The position numbers and the translations under genes were made by a program. The notes below the pieces were generated by a model, which did not search any database, had not been told where the DNA came from, and worked only from the letters and a program-made list of their open reading frames with translations. Below, one piece after another: positions 1 to 7,336 of a DNA stretch of 14,165 bases. The stretch comes from CAVTWS01 sp964390555. Its GTDB lineage: Bacteria; Actinomycetota; Acidimicrobiia; Acidimicrobiales; SHLQ01. Where the stretch lies: assembly GCA_964390555.1 (NCBI GenBank), contig CAYMJU010000175.1, forward strand, positions 1 through 14,165, in the 5' to 3' direction. Numbering within the stretch: the stretch's first letter is position 1; each line of letters opens with the position of its first letter.

Positions 1-593
1 ACGGCGTGGCTCAAGATGTCCGACGACACGCTGTAGCCGGCTTGGTCGACGAGGAACCGCCACGACAGCAAGCCGAGAGGGTCACTGCCGTAGGACGACA
101 GAAACCGGCCGCGGTAGTTGGTGATGCGACCCAAGCGCCCATCGACGATGAGGTTGCGGGCGTGCTGCACCATCGGCGCCCAGCGGTAGTTGTAACCGAC
201 ACCGGTCACCACGCCGGCCCGCGATGCCGCGGCGGCGATGCGGCGGGTCTGCTCGGGCGTCCCTCCGACCGGCTTCTCGCAGAACACGTGCTTGCCAGCG
301 CGGGCGGCCGCGATGGCGACCTCCTCGTGCAACATGTTCGGCGCCGAGACGTTGACGACCGAGATGTCGGGGTGCTCGACGACGTCTTGCCACCGTTCGG
401 TCGCGGCGGCGAAGCCGAAATCGTCGACGGCCCGGCGACGCAGGTTCGCGGAGGTCTCCGCACACAAGACGAGGGACGTGTCGAAGGACCGCTCGGGGAA
501 CAGGCTCGCGATCCGCCGGTACGAGCGGCTGTGGGCCTGGCCCATCCACCCGAACCCGACCACGCCGATCCCGATCACCGGACGATCTGTCAC
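1..593 (-). CDS. Gfo/Idh/MocA-family NAD(P)-dependent oxidoreductase, C-terminus beyond window
   Basis: The first 197 residues are visible and the gene runs off the left edge. The protein opens with a Rossmann strand and the dinucleotide motif GFGWMG (residues 13-18). It then has the family motif CEKP (105-108), whose Lys is the catalytic lysine, and YNYRW (134-138). Near the cut end, Asp192 and His196 fit the D-x3-H catalytic pair of inositol and sugar dehydrogenases. The family oxidises a ring or chain hydroxyl of sugars and cyclitols with NAD(P). In this operon an inositol, scyllo-inositol or inosose dehydrogenase role is inferred, not shown. The GTG start overlaps the stop of the upstream dehydrogenase gene as GTGA, and a full AGGAGG ribosome site lies 6 nt upstream at 600-605. 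It is the last operon gene visible, and the substrate is unknown. Confidence 0.9.
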   Translation of the reverse strand, partial: MTDRPVIGIGVVGFGWMGQAHSRSYRRIASLFPERSFDTSLVLCAETSANLRRRAVDDFGFAAATERWQDVVEHPDISVVNVSAPNMLHEEVAIAAARAGKHVFCEKPVGGTPEQTRRIAAAASRAGVVTGVGYNYRWAPMVQHARNLIVDGRLGRITNYRGRFLSSYGSDPLGLLSWRFLVDQAGYSVSSDILSHA

Positions 594-1582
594 GTCGCCC
601 CTCCTCGAGCCGAAAAACCTGGAACCGGCACGATGCTCGCCGGGCGACCCTCGAGGACCGCGAGCGCGTTGTCGATGGCGTGCTCGTACAACCGCCGACG
701 ACCGACCACCGTCGAGGACGCTATGTGGGGAGTCACGATCACCTTGGGGTGGTTCAGCAGCGGGTGACCCGCCGGCAGCGGCTCCGGCTCGGTCACGTCG
801 AGTCCAGCGCCCGCCACGTGACCCGACACCAGCGCGTCGAGAAGGGCGTCATGATCGACGAGGGACCCTCGGGCGCAGTTCACGATCCGCACCCCCGCCT
901 TCATCGTCGCGAGGGTTGCCCGGTTGATAAGGTGGTGACTCTCGGCCGCGGCGGGAGCGTGCAGCGAGATGATGTCGGAGCGGGCCCACAGCGTGTCGAG
1001 GGTTACGAGTTCGACGCCCGCCACTGGGCTGGCCTCGAGAAACGGATCGTGAGCGAGGACCGTCATCTCCATCGCGACGGCGACACGCGCCACCCGGCGC
1101 GCGATGCGACCAAGACCGACAAGTCCAACCGTCGAACCTGCCAGCTCGACGGCCTCGACGTTCGCTCCCGCCCCGCCCTCGCCCTGTACGGCTCGCTCCT
1201 GCATGGCGGGCAGATCGCGTGCCACGGCGAGGATCAGCGCAACTGCGTGTTCGGCCGTCGACACCGTTGGCGCGTCGGGCGCGTTGCACACGACGATGCC
1301 CCGACTGGCCGCCGCGATCACATCGACGCTGTCGTAGCCGATGCCGGTTCGCGAGATGACCTTGAGGCGGGGCCCGGCATCCATCGCCTCGCCGTCCCAT
1401 CGCCGGGTTCCCGCGATGACGGCGTCGGCGAACGCCAGGTCGGTCTCGTCGGGACCGACGATCACGGCGCGGCCTTCGACGAGGTCGAGGTACTCGGGCG
1501 GGAACGGCCGATCCGAGAACAGCACCGGCGCTCTCAAGATGTCGCCGGTCATGATGTCGCCGGTCACGATGTCGCCGGTCAC
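590..1582 (-). CDS. D-isomer-specific 2-hydroxyacid dehydrogenase (PGDH-like)
   Basis: About 320-330 residues, the usual size for the short members without an ACT domain. Numbered from the ATG at 1552: the NAD-binding motif is GLGRIA (146-151), where the usual third Gly is Ala, and the acidic strand end is HDP (168-170). Catalytic residues fit Arg228 (NCARGS), Glu255/257 (TEPEP) and His276 (TPHIASS). The family interconverts D-2-hydroxyacids and 2-oxoacids with NAD(P)H, for example glyoxylate, hydroxypyruvate or phosphoglycerate. It is not a standard inositol-pathway step, so its role here is unknown. The start is ambiguous because a 15-bp tandem repeat provides in-frame GTG (1582), GTG (1567) and ATG (1552), none with a clear ribosome site. 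The outermost start is given because it lies closest to the iolB stop. The 3' end overlaps the next gene by 4 nt. Confidence 0.9.
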   Translation of the reverse strand: MTGDIVTGDIMTGDILRAPVLFSDRPFPPEYLDLVEGRAVIVGPDETDLAFADAVIAGTRRWDGEAMDAGPRLKVISRTGIGYDSVDVIAAASRGIVVCNAPDAPTVSTAEHAVALILAVARDLPAMQERAVQGEGGAGANVEAVELAGSTVGLVGLGRIARRVARVAVAMEMTVLAHDPFLEASPVAGVELVTLDTLWARSDIISLHAPAAAESHHLINRATLATMKAGVRIVNCARGSLVDHDALLDALVSGHVAGAGLDVTEPEPLPAGHPLLNHPKVIVTPHIASSTVVGRRRLYEHAIDNALAVLEGRPASIVPVPGFSARGGAT

Positions 1583-1600
1583 GATGTCACCGTCATGATG
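1538..1600 (-). repeat. 15-bp tandem repeat carrying start codons of the hydroxyacid dehydrogenase
   Basis: Read on the minus strand, three in-frame 15-bp units (1568-1582, 1553-1567, 1538-1552) follow the pattern [G/A]TGACCGGCGACATC and encode [M/V]TGDI. A fourth, outer copy next to the iolB stop has the same layout but one base fewer and one substitution (1583-1597 region). Its ATG at 1596-1594 overlaps the iolB TGA as ATGA but is out of frame: it reads five codons (MTVTS) and stops at 1581-1579, which itself overlaps the GTG at 1582. Restoring the missing base would put that ATG in frame. Confidence 0.85.
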
Positions 1601-2501
1601 TGGTGCTCGCCGCGCTCGTCATGGGGCAGCGAGGATCGGTCGGCATTCCCGCCCACGAGTCGCGCACCCAGTGGTGGGCCGGGTCGTCGCAGAACGCCAT
1701 CGACCGCTCGCCCCCTGGCCCGGCCAGCACGTTGAGGTAGTACATCGGATAGCCGGGGGCCGCCACACATGGCCCGTGGTAACCGCGGGGTACGCAGAAC
1801 ACGTCGCCGTCTCGCACGACCACGTTCTCGTCGATCTCGCCGTCGGGGGTGTAGGTGCGATGCAGCCCGAAGCCGTCGGCCGAGTAGCCGATCGGCCCCG
1901 CCGCGTCGAGCTCGCCGATTCGGAAGTAGTAGATCTCCTCGTTGTTCACCGGGCACTCCGGCGAGTCGTCGTGCCGGTGCGGCGGGTACGACGACCAGTT
2001 GCCGTCGGGGGTGAGCAGCTCGACGGCCATTACCTTGTCGGCGTGCGGCCAGGTGTCGGGACTGGCGAAGTTGGTGACCTGGCGCGTGGCCGGGCCGGCC
2101 CCCCGTATCTCGATGGCAACACCATCCGCTGGCCCATACCGAGGGGGAAGGGTTTGCCCGCAGCGGGCCATGGCGAGCGCCACCTCACCCCCACCGGGCG
2201 CGGCGAGCGCGACGGCGGTGTCGCGGCCGACGTACATGAAGTCCGTCACCCGGGCGAACACGCTGGTGCGGCCGTCCAGGCGATGGCGCTCGCCGCGCAC
2301 CACCACGTCGACATCGACCGCGGACAACGGCAGGATCAGGGCCTCGAACTCGCCGGTGCGCAGTTCGCGAGCGATACCGGGTTCGAGGCTGATCACCCTG
2401 AGGGCGGTCCAGTCCCACCCCCCGGCGTCGGGCGCCAGCCAGACCGGATCGGACCCGTCGGCCAGGGCGCCGCGCCGATGGTGAAGCCGCGGACCGCTCA
2501 C
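1593..2501 (-). CDS. iolB: 5-deoxy-glucuronate isomerase (IolB)
   Basis: 302 residues, typical for IolB, which converts 5-deoxy-D-glucuronate to 5-dehydro-2-deoxy-D-gluconate (DKG) in cytosolic inositol catabolism. It has the double-cupin features of the family: the metal-binding segment YPPHRHDD (172-179), the paired acids of NNEEIYYFR (186-194) and the later cupin histidine in PRGYHGP (238-244). The GTG start at 2501 overlaps the stop of the upstream aldolase gene as GTGA, and a GAGG ribosome site sits 7 nt upstream. The reading frame stays open further upstream, but that part only mirrors the aldolase gene in another frame and was excluded. Its product is the substrate of IolC, encoded two genes upstream. 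The function is well supported by motifs and context. Confidence 0.95.
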   Translation of the reverse strand: MSGPRLHHRRGALADGSDPVWLAPDAGGWDWTALRVISLEPGIARELRTGEFEALILPLSAVDVDVVVRGERHRLDGRTSVFARVTDFMYVGRDTAVALAAPGGGEVALAMARCGQTLPPRYGPADGVAIEIRGAGPATRQVTNFASPDTWPHADKVMAVELLTPDGNWSSYPPHRHDDSPECPVNNEEIYYFRIGELDAAGPIGYSADGFGLHRTYTPDGEIDENVVVRDGDVFCVPRGYHGPCVAAPGYPMYYLNVLAGPGGERSMAFCDDPAHHWVRDSWAGMPTDPRCPMTSAASTTS

Positions 2502-3421
2502 GGCGCGGCCTCGGCACTGTCGGCTCGGGCGATGCTGGCGGGGCGGACGATGCGGGCGGCACGATCGATGGCCCCGGCGACATCGCCCCCAGGCGGGTAC
2601 AGCAGCGCCCGCCCGACCACGAGGCCCCGGACGTTGGGAACGGTCATGGCCCGCTCCCACGCCGCGAACGCCGCTTCGGGATCGGGCCCGGGAGCCCCGC
2701 CGAGGATCAGCGCCGGCAGCGTGGTGGTCGACAACATGCGCGCCGGGTCGCGCCCCGCCGGCACCTTCAGCCAGGTGCTCGCCGTCGTGTGACCGAGCGA
2801 GCCAGCGACCGCGACGGCGCGCAACAGCTTGTCGTCGTCGTCGAGCAGCTTGGCCTGGCCCTGGTCGTTGACGTAGTACGGCAACGGCTCGACCATGAGC
2901 GGCAACCCGAGGCGGGCCATGGCGCTCACGGTCCGGGCGCACGCCTCGAGGGTGGGCGCGGTGCCGGCGTCGTCGTCGGCGACGCGCAGCAGAACCTTGC
3001 CGCCGTCGAGCCCCAGATCGGCGATGGCCTCGGGGTCATACGCCGTCATGCGGTCGTCGAGCTCCCAACGCGCACCCATGAGCCCGCCGCGGTTCATCGT
3101 GCCGAACGCCAACTTCGCATCGAGGGCGCCGAGAAGGGCCAGCTCCTCGAGCACGTCGGGGCTACCGAGAACACCATCGACGTCGGGGTGGGCCAGGGCC
3201 GTCAGCAAGGCGTCGAGCAGCCGCCGGCGATCGGCCATGACGAACGGCTCGGCGCCCACGCCGAGCATGCCGCGAGCGGTGTGGTCGGCCGCCACGATGA
3301 GCAGCCGGCCGTCGACGAGCAGCTCCCGGCGCCGGCGGGTCTTCAACGCCGAGAGCGCCGCGAGCGGCTCGGTGGCCCGGCGCTCGATGAGGTCGAGCCA
3401 TCGATCGTCGGTCAGTCGCAC
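2498..3421 (-). CDS. Cgl0159-family (beta/alpha)8 aldolase-like protein
   Basis: 307 residues resembling the class I aldolase-fold proteins (Cgl0159 family, DeoC/DAHP-like) found in actinobacterial inositol clusters. Visible features are AADHTARG (44-51) at the end of an early strand, a candidate Schiff-base Lys219 in TWLKVP (216-221), and the C-terminal glycine segments LILGGAPG (238-245) and GLVVGRALLYP (266-276), which suit phosphate binding in a TIM barrel. Inferred role: cleavage of 5-dehydro-2-deoxy-6-phosphogluconate, made by IolC, into malonate semialdehyde and dihydroxyacetone phosphate, replacing IolJ. This is from family and position only. The GTG start at 3421 lies inside the end of iolC (10-nt overlap) with a GGAGG ribosome site 7 nt upstream at 3429-3433. 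The stop overlaps the iolB start. Confidence 0.85.
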   Translation of the reverse strand: MRLTDDRWLDLIERRATEPLAALSALKTRRRRELLVDGRLLIVAADHTARGMLGVGAEPFVMADRRRLLDALLTALAHPDVDGVLGSPDVLEELALLGALDAKLAFGTMNRGGLMGARWELDDRMTAYDPEAIADLGLDGGKVLLRVADDDAGTAPTLEACARTVSAMARLGLPLMVEPLPYYVNDQGQAKLLDDDDKLLRAVAVAGSLGHTTASTWLKVPAGRDPARMLSTTTLPALILGGAPGPDPEAAFAAWERAMTVPNVRGLVVGRALLYPPGGDVAGAIDRAARIVRPASIARADSAEAAP

Positions 3422-4374
3422 GGTATTGCCTCCAGGACGGCGTCGATCTCGTGTTGGTACGGCATGTCGTCAGCGCACATCAGCCGCGACGCGACGATGG
3501 CGCCCGCGGCGTTGCCGGCCCGGGCGCAGCGGGCGAGGTCCCAACCCTCCAACAACCCATGGCACAGGGCACCACCGAAGGCGTCACCCGCACCGAGACC
3601 ACAGACGACCTCGACCGGATACGGCGCGATCCGTTCGCGCTGCCCGTCGGCGGTGGCCACCAGCACTCCGTCGCCGCCCATCTTCACCAGTGCGGCATCG
3701 AGCCCGCGCGCGAGGAGGCGGTTCGCCGCGATCTCGGGGTCGGCGGAGTCCACGACGACCTGGCACTCCGCTCGGTTGCCGATCGCCATGGTGACCAGGT
3801 CGAGCAGCGCGCCGATCTCGCGGCGACCGTCGGCGGGGTCGGACCAGAAGTGCGGCCGCCAGTCCAAGTCGAGCACCGTGTGGGCCCGACGCTCGCGCCG
3901 GCTGAGCAAGGCGTGGATGGTGGACCGGCTCGGCTCGGCGGACACGCACGACGCCGGGATCCACAGGATCGGCACCGAGGCCACGAGTTCCGCCGGTACG
4001 TCGGTCGCCTCGATCGTCATGTCGGGAGCCCGCGGTTCCCGGTAGAAGATGATGGTCGGCTCGGCGGGGTCGGCCAGCTCGGCGAAGGCCAAGGGTGTTC
4101 GCAGTTCGGGATGGCGCCCGACGTAGCTGGTGTCGACTCCGAACGTCGATGCGAGCGCACCCACCACGTAGTCGCCGAACGCGTCCGCGCCGACTCGGGT
4201 GAACACCGCGGTTCGTCGGCCGAGGCGCGCCGCGGCGACCGCGACGTTGGTGGCGGTTCCGCCGATCGACTTTCGGAAGCTGGTGACCTCGGCCAGAGGC
4301 ACACCGAGCTGCTCGGCGTACAGGTCGACGCCGATCCGACCGACCGTCAGCAGCTCGATCGGGTACTCGCTCAG
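3412..4374 (-). CDS. iolC: 5-dehydro-2-deoxygluconokinase (IolC), PfkB family
   Basis: PfkB/ribokinase-fold kinase of about 320 residues that phosphorylates DKG at O6 with ATP. The first PfkB signature spans residues 38-52 (GGTATNVAVAAARLG). The IolC-like segment IIFYREPRAPDM is at 108-119. The second signature, CGLGAGDAFGGAL (258-270), carries the catalytic Asp264 and the anion hole. The first in-frame ATG, GTG or TTG is the GTG at 4302, which would delete the first core beta strand (ELLTVGRIGVDLY). Upstream in the same frame the only useful start is CTG at 4374, which overlaps the ABC ATPase stop as CTGA and gives the normal family length, so it is chosen here. No strong ribosome site is seen, so coupling to the upstream gene is likely. 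The 3' end overlaps the aldolase by 10 nt. Confidence 0.9.
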   Translation of the reverse strand: MSEYPIELLTVGRIGVDLYAEQLGVPLAEVTSFRKSIGGTATNVAVAAARLGRRTAVFTRVGADAFGDYVVGALASTFGVDTSYVGRHPELRTPLAFAELADPAEPTIIFYREPRAPDMTIEATDVPAELVASVPILWIPASCVSAEPSRSTIHALLSRRERRAHTVLDLDWRPHFWSDPADGRREIGALLDLVTMAIGNRAECQVVVDSADPEIAANRLLARGLDAALVKMGGDGVLVATADGQRERIAPYPVEVVCGLGAGDAFGGALCHGLLEGWDLARCARAGNAAGAIVASRLMCADDMPYQHEIDAVLEAIPCD

Positions 4375-5150
4375 CGTACGCCCGCGATCTCGTGCTGGAG
4401 CTCGTCGAGCTCCACACCGCCCGCCATGAGCGACACGAGCTCTTCCCGGCTGATCTCGTCCTTGCCGAAGTTGCCGAGCGACCGCCCCCGGTTCAGGATC
4501 AGGAATCGATCACCGACCGGGAAGGCGTGGTGCGGGTTGTGAGTGATGAAGATCACCGCCAACCCCCGTCGGCGGGCCTCGAGGATGTACTTCAGGACCA
4601 CGCCGGACTGCTTCACCCCGAGCGCCGACGTCGGCTCGTCGAGGATGAGCAGCTTCGCGCCGAAGTAGGCGGCGCGGGCGATGGCCACCGACTGCCGCTC
4701 GCCGCCCGACAGCGTTCCGACGGTCTGCTCGGGGTCGCGCACGTCGATGCCCATCTTGCCCAGCTCCTCGACCGCAACATGCTGGGCGCGGCGACCGTCG
4801 ATCCACCGCAGCGGCCAGACCCCCCGACGGGGCTCGCTGCCCAACCAGAAGTTCCGCCAGATCGACATGAGCGGAACCAGGGCCAGATCCTGGTACACCG
4901 TGGCGATACCCCGGTCGAGAGCATCGCGGGGTGACGAGAACCGCACCTCGTCGCCGCCGATCAGGATCTCGCCCTCGTCGTGGTGAATCACGCCCGACAA
5001 GATCTTGATGAGCGTCGACTTGCCGGCGCCGTTGTCGCCGAGCACGCAGGTGACCTCGCCCTGGTTCACGTGCGTCGTGATGTCCTTGAGGGCGATGACG
5101 TTGCCGTAATACTTGGAGACGTTGCGGATGTCGAGGAACGGGGTGCTCAT
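4371..5150 (-). CDS. Sugar ABC transporter ATP-binding protein, single nucleotide-binding domain
   Basis: 259-residue cytoplasmic ATPase of the carbohydrate (CUT2-type) importers. All motifs are present: Walker A GDNGAGKS (38-45), Q-loop Gln87 (VYQD), signature LSGGERQ (147-153), Walker B LLILDEP (167-173) and H-loop His204 (ITHN). It has one ATPase domain, whereas RbsA-type partners usually fuse two, so it probably works as a homodimer like FrcA-type proteins. The ATG start has GGAG 6 nt upstream at 5157-5160, touching the stop codon of the permease gene. With the upstream permease and binding protein it forms a complete importer. The substrate is inferred to be inositol or a related cyclitol from the iol genes around it. 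Confidence 0.95.
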   Translation of the reverse strand: MSTPFLDIRNVSKYYGNVIALKDITTHVNQGEVTCVLGDNGAGKSTLIKILSGVIHHDEGEILIGGDEVRFSSPRDALDRGIATVYQDLALVPLMSIWRNFWLGSEPRRGVWPLRWIDGRRAQHVAVEELGKMGIDVRDPEQTVGTLSGGERQSVAIARAAYFGAKLLILDEPTSALGVKQSGVVLKYILEARRRGLAVIFITHNPHHAFPVGDRFLILNRGRSLGNFGKDEISREELVSLMAGGVELDELQHEIAGVR

Positions 5151-5159
5151 GGGATGCTC

Positions 5160-7241
5160 CTAGCGCGCCCGCTCGGCGCGACGGCGAACGGCACTGTTGA
5201 CGATGACGGCGAGCAGGAGGATCGCCCCGTTGAGCAGGAATCGCCAGTCCTGCTGCCAGCCGGCGAAGGGGATGCCCTGGGTCGACATCGACATGATGAT
5301 GGCGCCGATGGCGGCGCCGGCCGCCGAGCCGTAGCCACCCGTCAACAGGTTGCCGCCGACGACCGCAGCGATGATGAATTCGAACTCGTTGCCGTTGCCG
5401 ACGTCGGCCTGGACCGACGTGAGGCGGAAGGCGATGAGCATGCCGGTGAGCCACGCGGCGCCCGACACGAGCATGAACAGCGAAGTCTTGGTCCGGGCCG
5501 CCGGCACACCGACCGAACGCGCGGCGTCCTTGTTGCCGCCGACGGCATATATCCAACTGCCATAGCGGGTGCGGGTGAGGATCCACGTGGCCGCCGCCGC
5601 GAAGCCCAGGAACCACAGGATCGCCACCCGGTACCGGATGACGCCGGGTGTCGTGTCGACCTCGAGTTGGGTCATGAACGCGAACTTCACGACCGTGGCA
5701 CAGACGAGGAGGAACACGCCGACGAGGGCCAGGTTGCGGCCGCGCCGGTCGGTGGCAGCGTCGGTCCCGTGGCGCCGGGCGAACAGGTAATTGGCGACGG
5801 CCGAGACGACGACGAGCAGCGCGGCGGCGAGGATGTAGGTGAACAGCTGCACCCGGATCTGGCGACCCGAGCCCTCCGACCGGATGAAGAACGCCACGAT
5901 CACGGCTACCAAGCCGAGGCCCACGTTGATCAACAGTGCGCCGCGAGCCGATGTGGCTGCGGCCCGGTTGGCCGCCTGCCGGAGCATCAGCAACCCGCCG
6001 ATCACCGCGACGGTGAACAGCGTGGCCCGAGCAGCTTGGATCGTAGAGACGAAGCCGAGAGCGGGCAGGGCGGCGACACCTATGGGGACCAGGCACCACA
6101 TCTGCTTGACCCGTCCCGCGGCGGCCAGCATCGCTACGACGCCGACGGCCGCGATGCCCATGTAGAACACGAAAAGCGAGAATCCGTCGCCGAAGAACCC
6201 CACCGACGCCTGGTCCGAGGCGTCGAGGGCGGCGGCGACGACCACGCCAACGGCGACCACGGCGACGCCGAGGCCCGCCCTGCGAACGACGCTGGGAGGC
6301 GGCATCCACGAGTCGGCGCCCGAGGCGGCCGCCTCGAAGCGCCACCTCCCGAGACCGACCACCGCCGCGAGCACCCCGACCCCGATCAACGCCCCGAACG
6401 CGGTGTTGGCTCCGGTGCCATCGGTAGCAAGCAGCGCGACGAAGCCACCGGCCGCCGCCGCCAGACCGATCACGAACAGGCCGAGCCCGCGGGGATCGAG
6501 GGCCGAACGGCGCTGGTAGGTTTGTTCGAGCACACCGATCACCGCAGCCACGAACCCGACGATGAGCAGCAGCACCCACAGCTTGTCGCGGTCGTCCCAC
6601 ACGTGCTCGTTGCGCACGTAGGCCTCGGCGAAGACGTTCTCCCAGAACCCGAAGCCGTCGGCCTGGTCGAGGCCCGACACCGTGACCTCGTCGGTGAAGC
6701 GCTTGGCGAAGCCGAGCTTGGCCCCGATCAGGGCGAAGAACATGCCGAGGGTGACGATGAAGCTCGGCAGCCCGGTTCGCTCCACGATGGTGCCGTTGAT
6801 CCAGCCGACGAGCATGGCGAAGGCGAACGTCAGGGGAACGGCGATGTGCAGGCTGATGCCCGAGTAACCGAGGTGCGGTAGATCCTTGGAGATCAGCACG
6901 ACCATGAGCCCCGTGGCGCCGGTCATGGCGCCCGAGCTGAGGTCGAACTCACCGCCGATCATCAACAGCGCTACCGCCACCGCCATGATCCCGAGCGTGG
7001 CCGCCACGTCGAGGTAGTTCTGGGTGCCGGCCGCAGTGCCGAACACGCCCCCGACCAGCCAGAAGAACATCCAGATCCCGACCGCGCCGACGAGGGCGCC
7101 GATCTCGGGGCGTACGAGGAGTCGCTGGATAGGACCCCGGAAAGCGAGCCGGTCGTCGCCCGGTTCCCCCGTGCTGTCGGGCGCGGTGCTGGCCGCGCCG
7201 GCGGCATCGTTCTCGATCGGTAGGTCAGCAACGTCGGCCAT
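5160..7241 (-). CDS. Sugar ABC transporter permease (RbsC-like) with a large extra membrane region
   Basis: 693 residues, about twice the ~320 of RbsC-like permeases. Residues 1-218 hold a polar N-terminus and the usual first half, including MIGGEFDLSSGAMTG (94-108) and GLPSFIVTLGMFF (157-169). Residues about 537-693 hold the usual second half: YGSWIYAVGGNKDAARSVG (560-578), which contacts the ATPase, then IAAVVGGNLLTGGYGS (624-639). Between them, residues about 221-531 form some ten extra hydrophobic stretches (near 221-238, 253-272, 281-297, 321-340, 354-374, 382-398, 406-421, 434-452, 464-487, 503-520), with no stop or change of base composition. The ATG at 7241 was chosen over an in-frame TTG at 7253 because GGGGGA sits just upstream. 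It forms the membrane channel with the adjacent binding protein and ATPase. The function of the insert is unknown. Confidence 0.92.
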   Translation of the reverse strand: MADVADLPIENDAAGAASTAPDSTGEPGDDRLAFRGPIQRLLVRPEIGALVGAVGIWMFFWLVGGVFGTAAGTQNYLDVAATLGIMAVAVALLMIGGEFDLSSGAMTGATGLMVVLISKDLPHLGYSGISLHIAVPLTFAFAMLVGWINGTIVERTGLPSFIVTLGMFFALIGAKLGFAKRFTDEVTVSGLDQADGFGFWENVFAEAYVRNEHVWDDRDKLWVLLLIVGFVAAVIGVLEQTYQRRSALDPRGLGLFVIGLAAAAGGFVALLATDGTGANTAFGALIGVGVLAAVVGLGRWRFEAAASGADSWMPPPSVVRRAGLGVAVVAVGVVVAAALDASDQASVGFFGDGFSLFVFYMGIAAVGVVAMLAAAGRVKQMWCLVPIGVAALPALGFVSTIQAARATLFTVAVIGGLLMLRQAANRAAATSARGALLINVGLGLVAVIVAFFIRSEGSGRQIRVQLFTYILAAALLVVVSAVANYLFARRHGTDAATDRRGRNLALVGVFLLVCATVVKFAFMTQLEVDTTPGVIRYRVAILWFLGFAAAATWILTRTRYGSWIYAVGGNKDAARSVGVPAARTKTSLFMLVSGAAWLTGMLIAFRLTSVQADVGNGNEFEFIIAAVVGGNLLTGGYGSAAGAAIGAIIMSMSTQGIPFAGWQQDWRFLLNGAILLLAVIVNSAVRRRAERAR

Positions 7242-7303
7242 CTCGTCCCCCAAAGCTCCACCACCCCACGGCGCGGGTGGCGATTACCGAACTCCCGACG
7301 CGC

Positions 7304-7336
7304 CGCCGGAGTGGGCACGGTGGGCCCACCCCGGCG
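7304..7336 (-). promoter_or_regulatory. Strong intergenic RNA hairpin between binding-protein and permease genes
   Basis: In the minus-strand transcript the arms 7336-7324 and 7316-7304 form a 13-bp GC-rich stem with a single G-U pair and a 7-nt loop. It starts 35 nt after the stop of the binding-protein gene. No U-run follows, so it is not a standard intrinsic terminator. As in other sugar ABC operons, it could protect the upstream message end or partly reduce transcription into the permease gene, giving excess binding protein. The role is inferred and the structure is visible. The rest of the 7242-7371 gap holds the permease ribosome site and nothing else recognisable. Confidence 0.65.

Noticed and set aside
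2502..2942. Upstream extension of the iolB reading frame
   Set aside because: It overlaps the aldolase gene fully, is Arg/Pro-rich, and a GTGA junction with a ribosome site marks the real iolB start at 2501.
4980..6881. Long plus-strand open frame antisense to the permease gene
   Set aside because: Its translation is rich in Arg, Asp, Glu and His with no family motif. High-GC third positions keep antisense frames open, and the minus strand clearly encodes the permease.
7319..7330. Perfect palindrome GGTGGGCCCACC as a possible operator
   Set aside because: It is part of the larger hairpin at 7304-7336, does not match the LacI-type half-site, and lies inside the operon.
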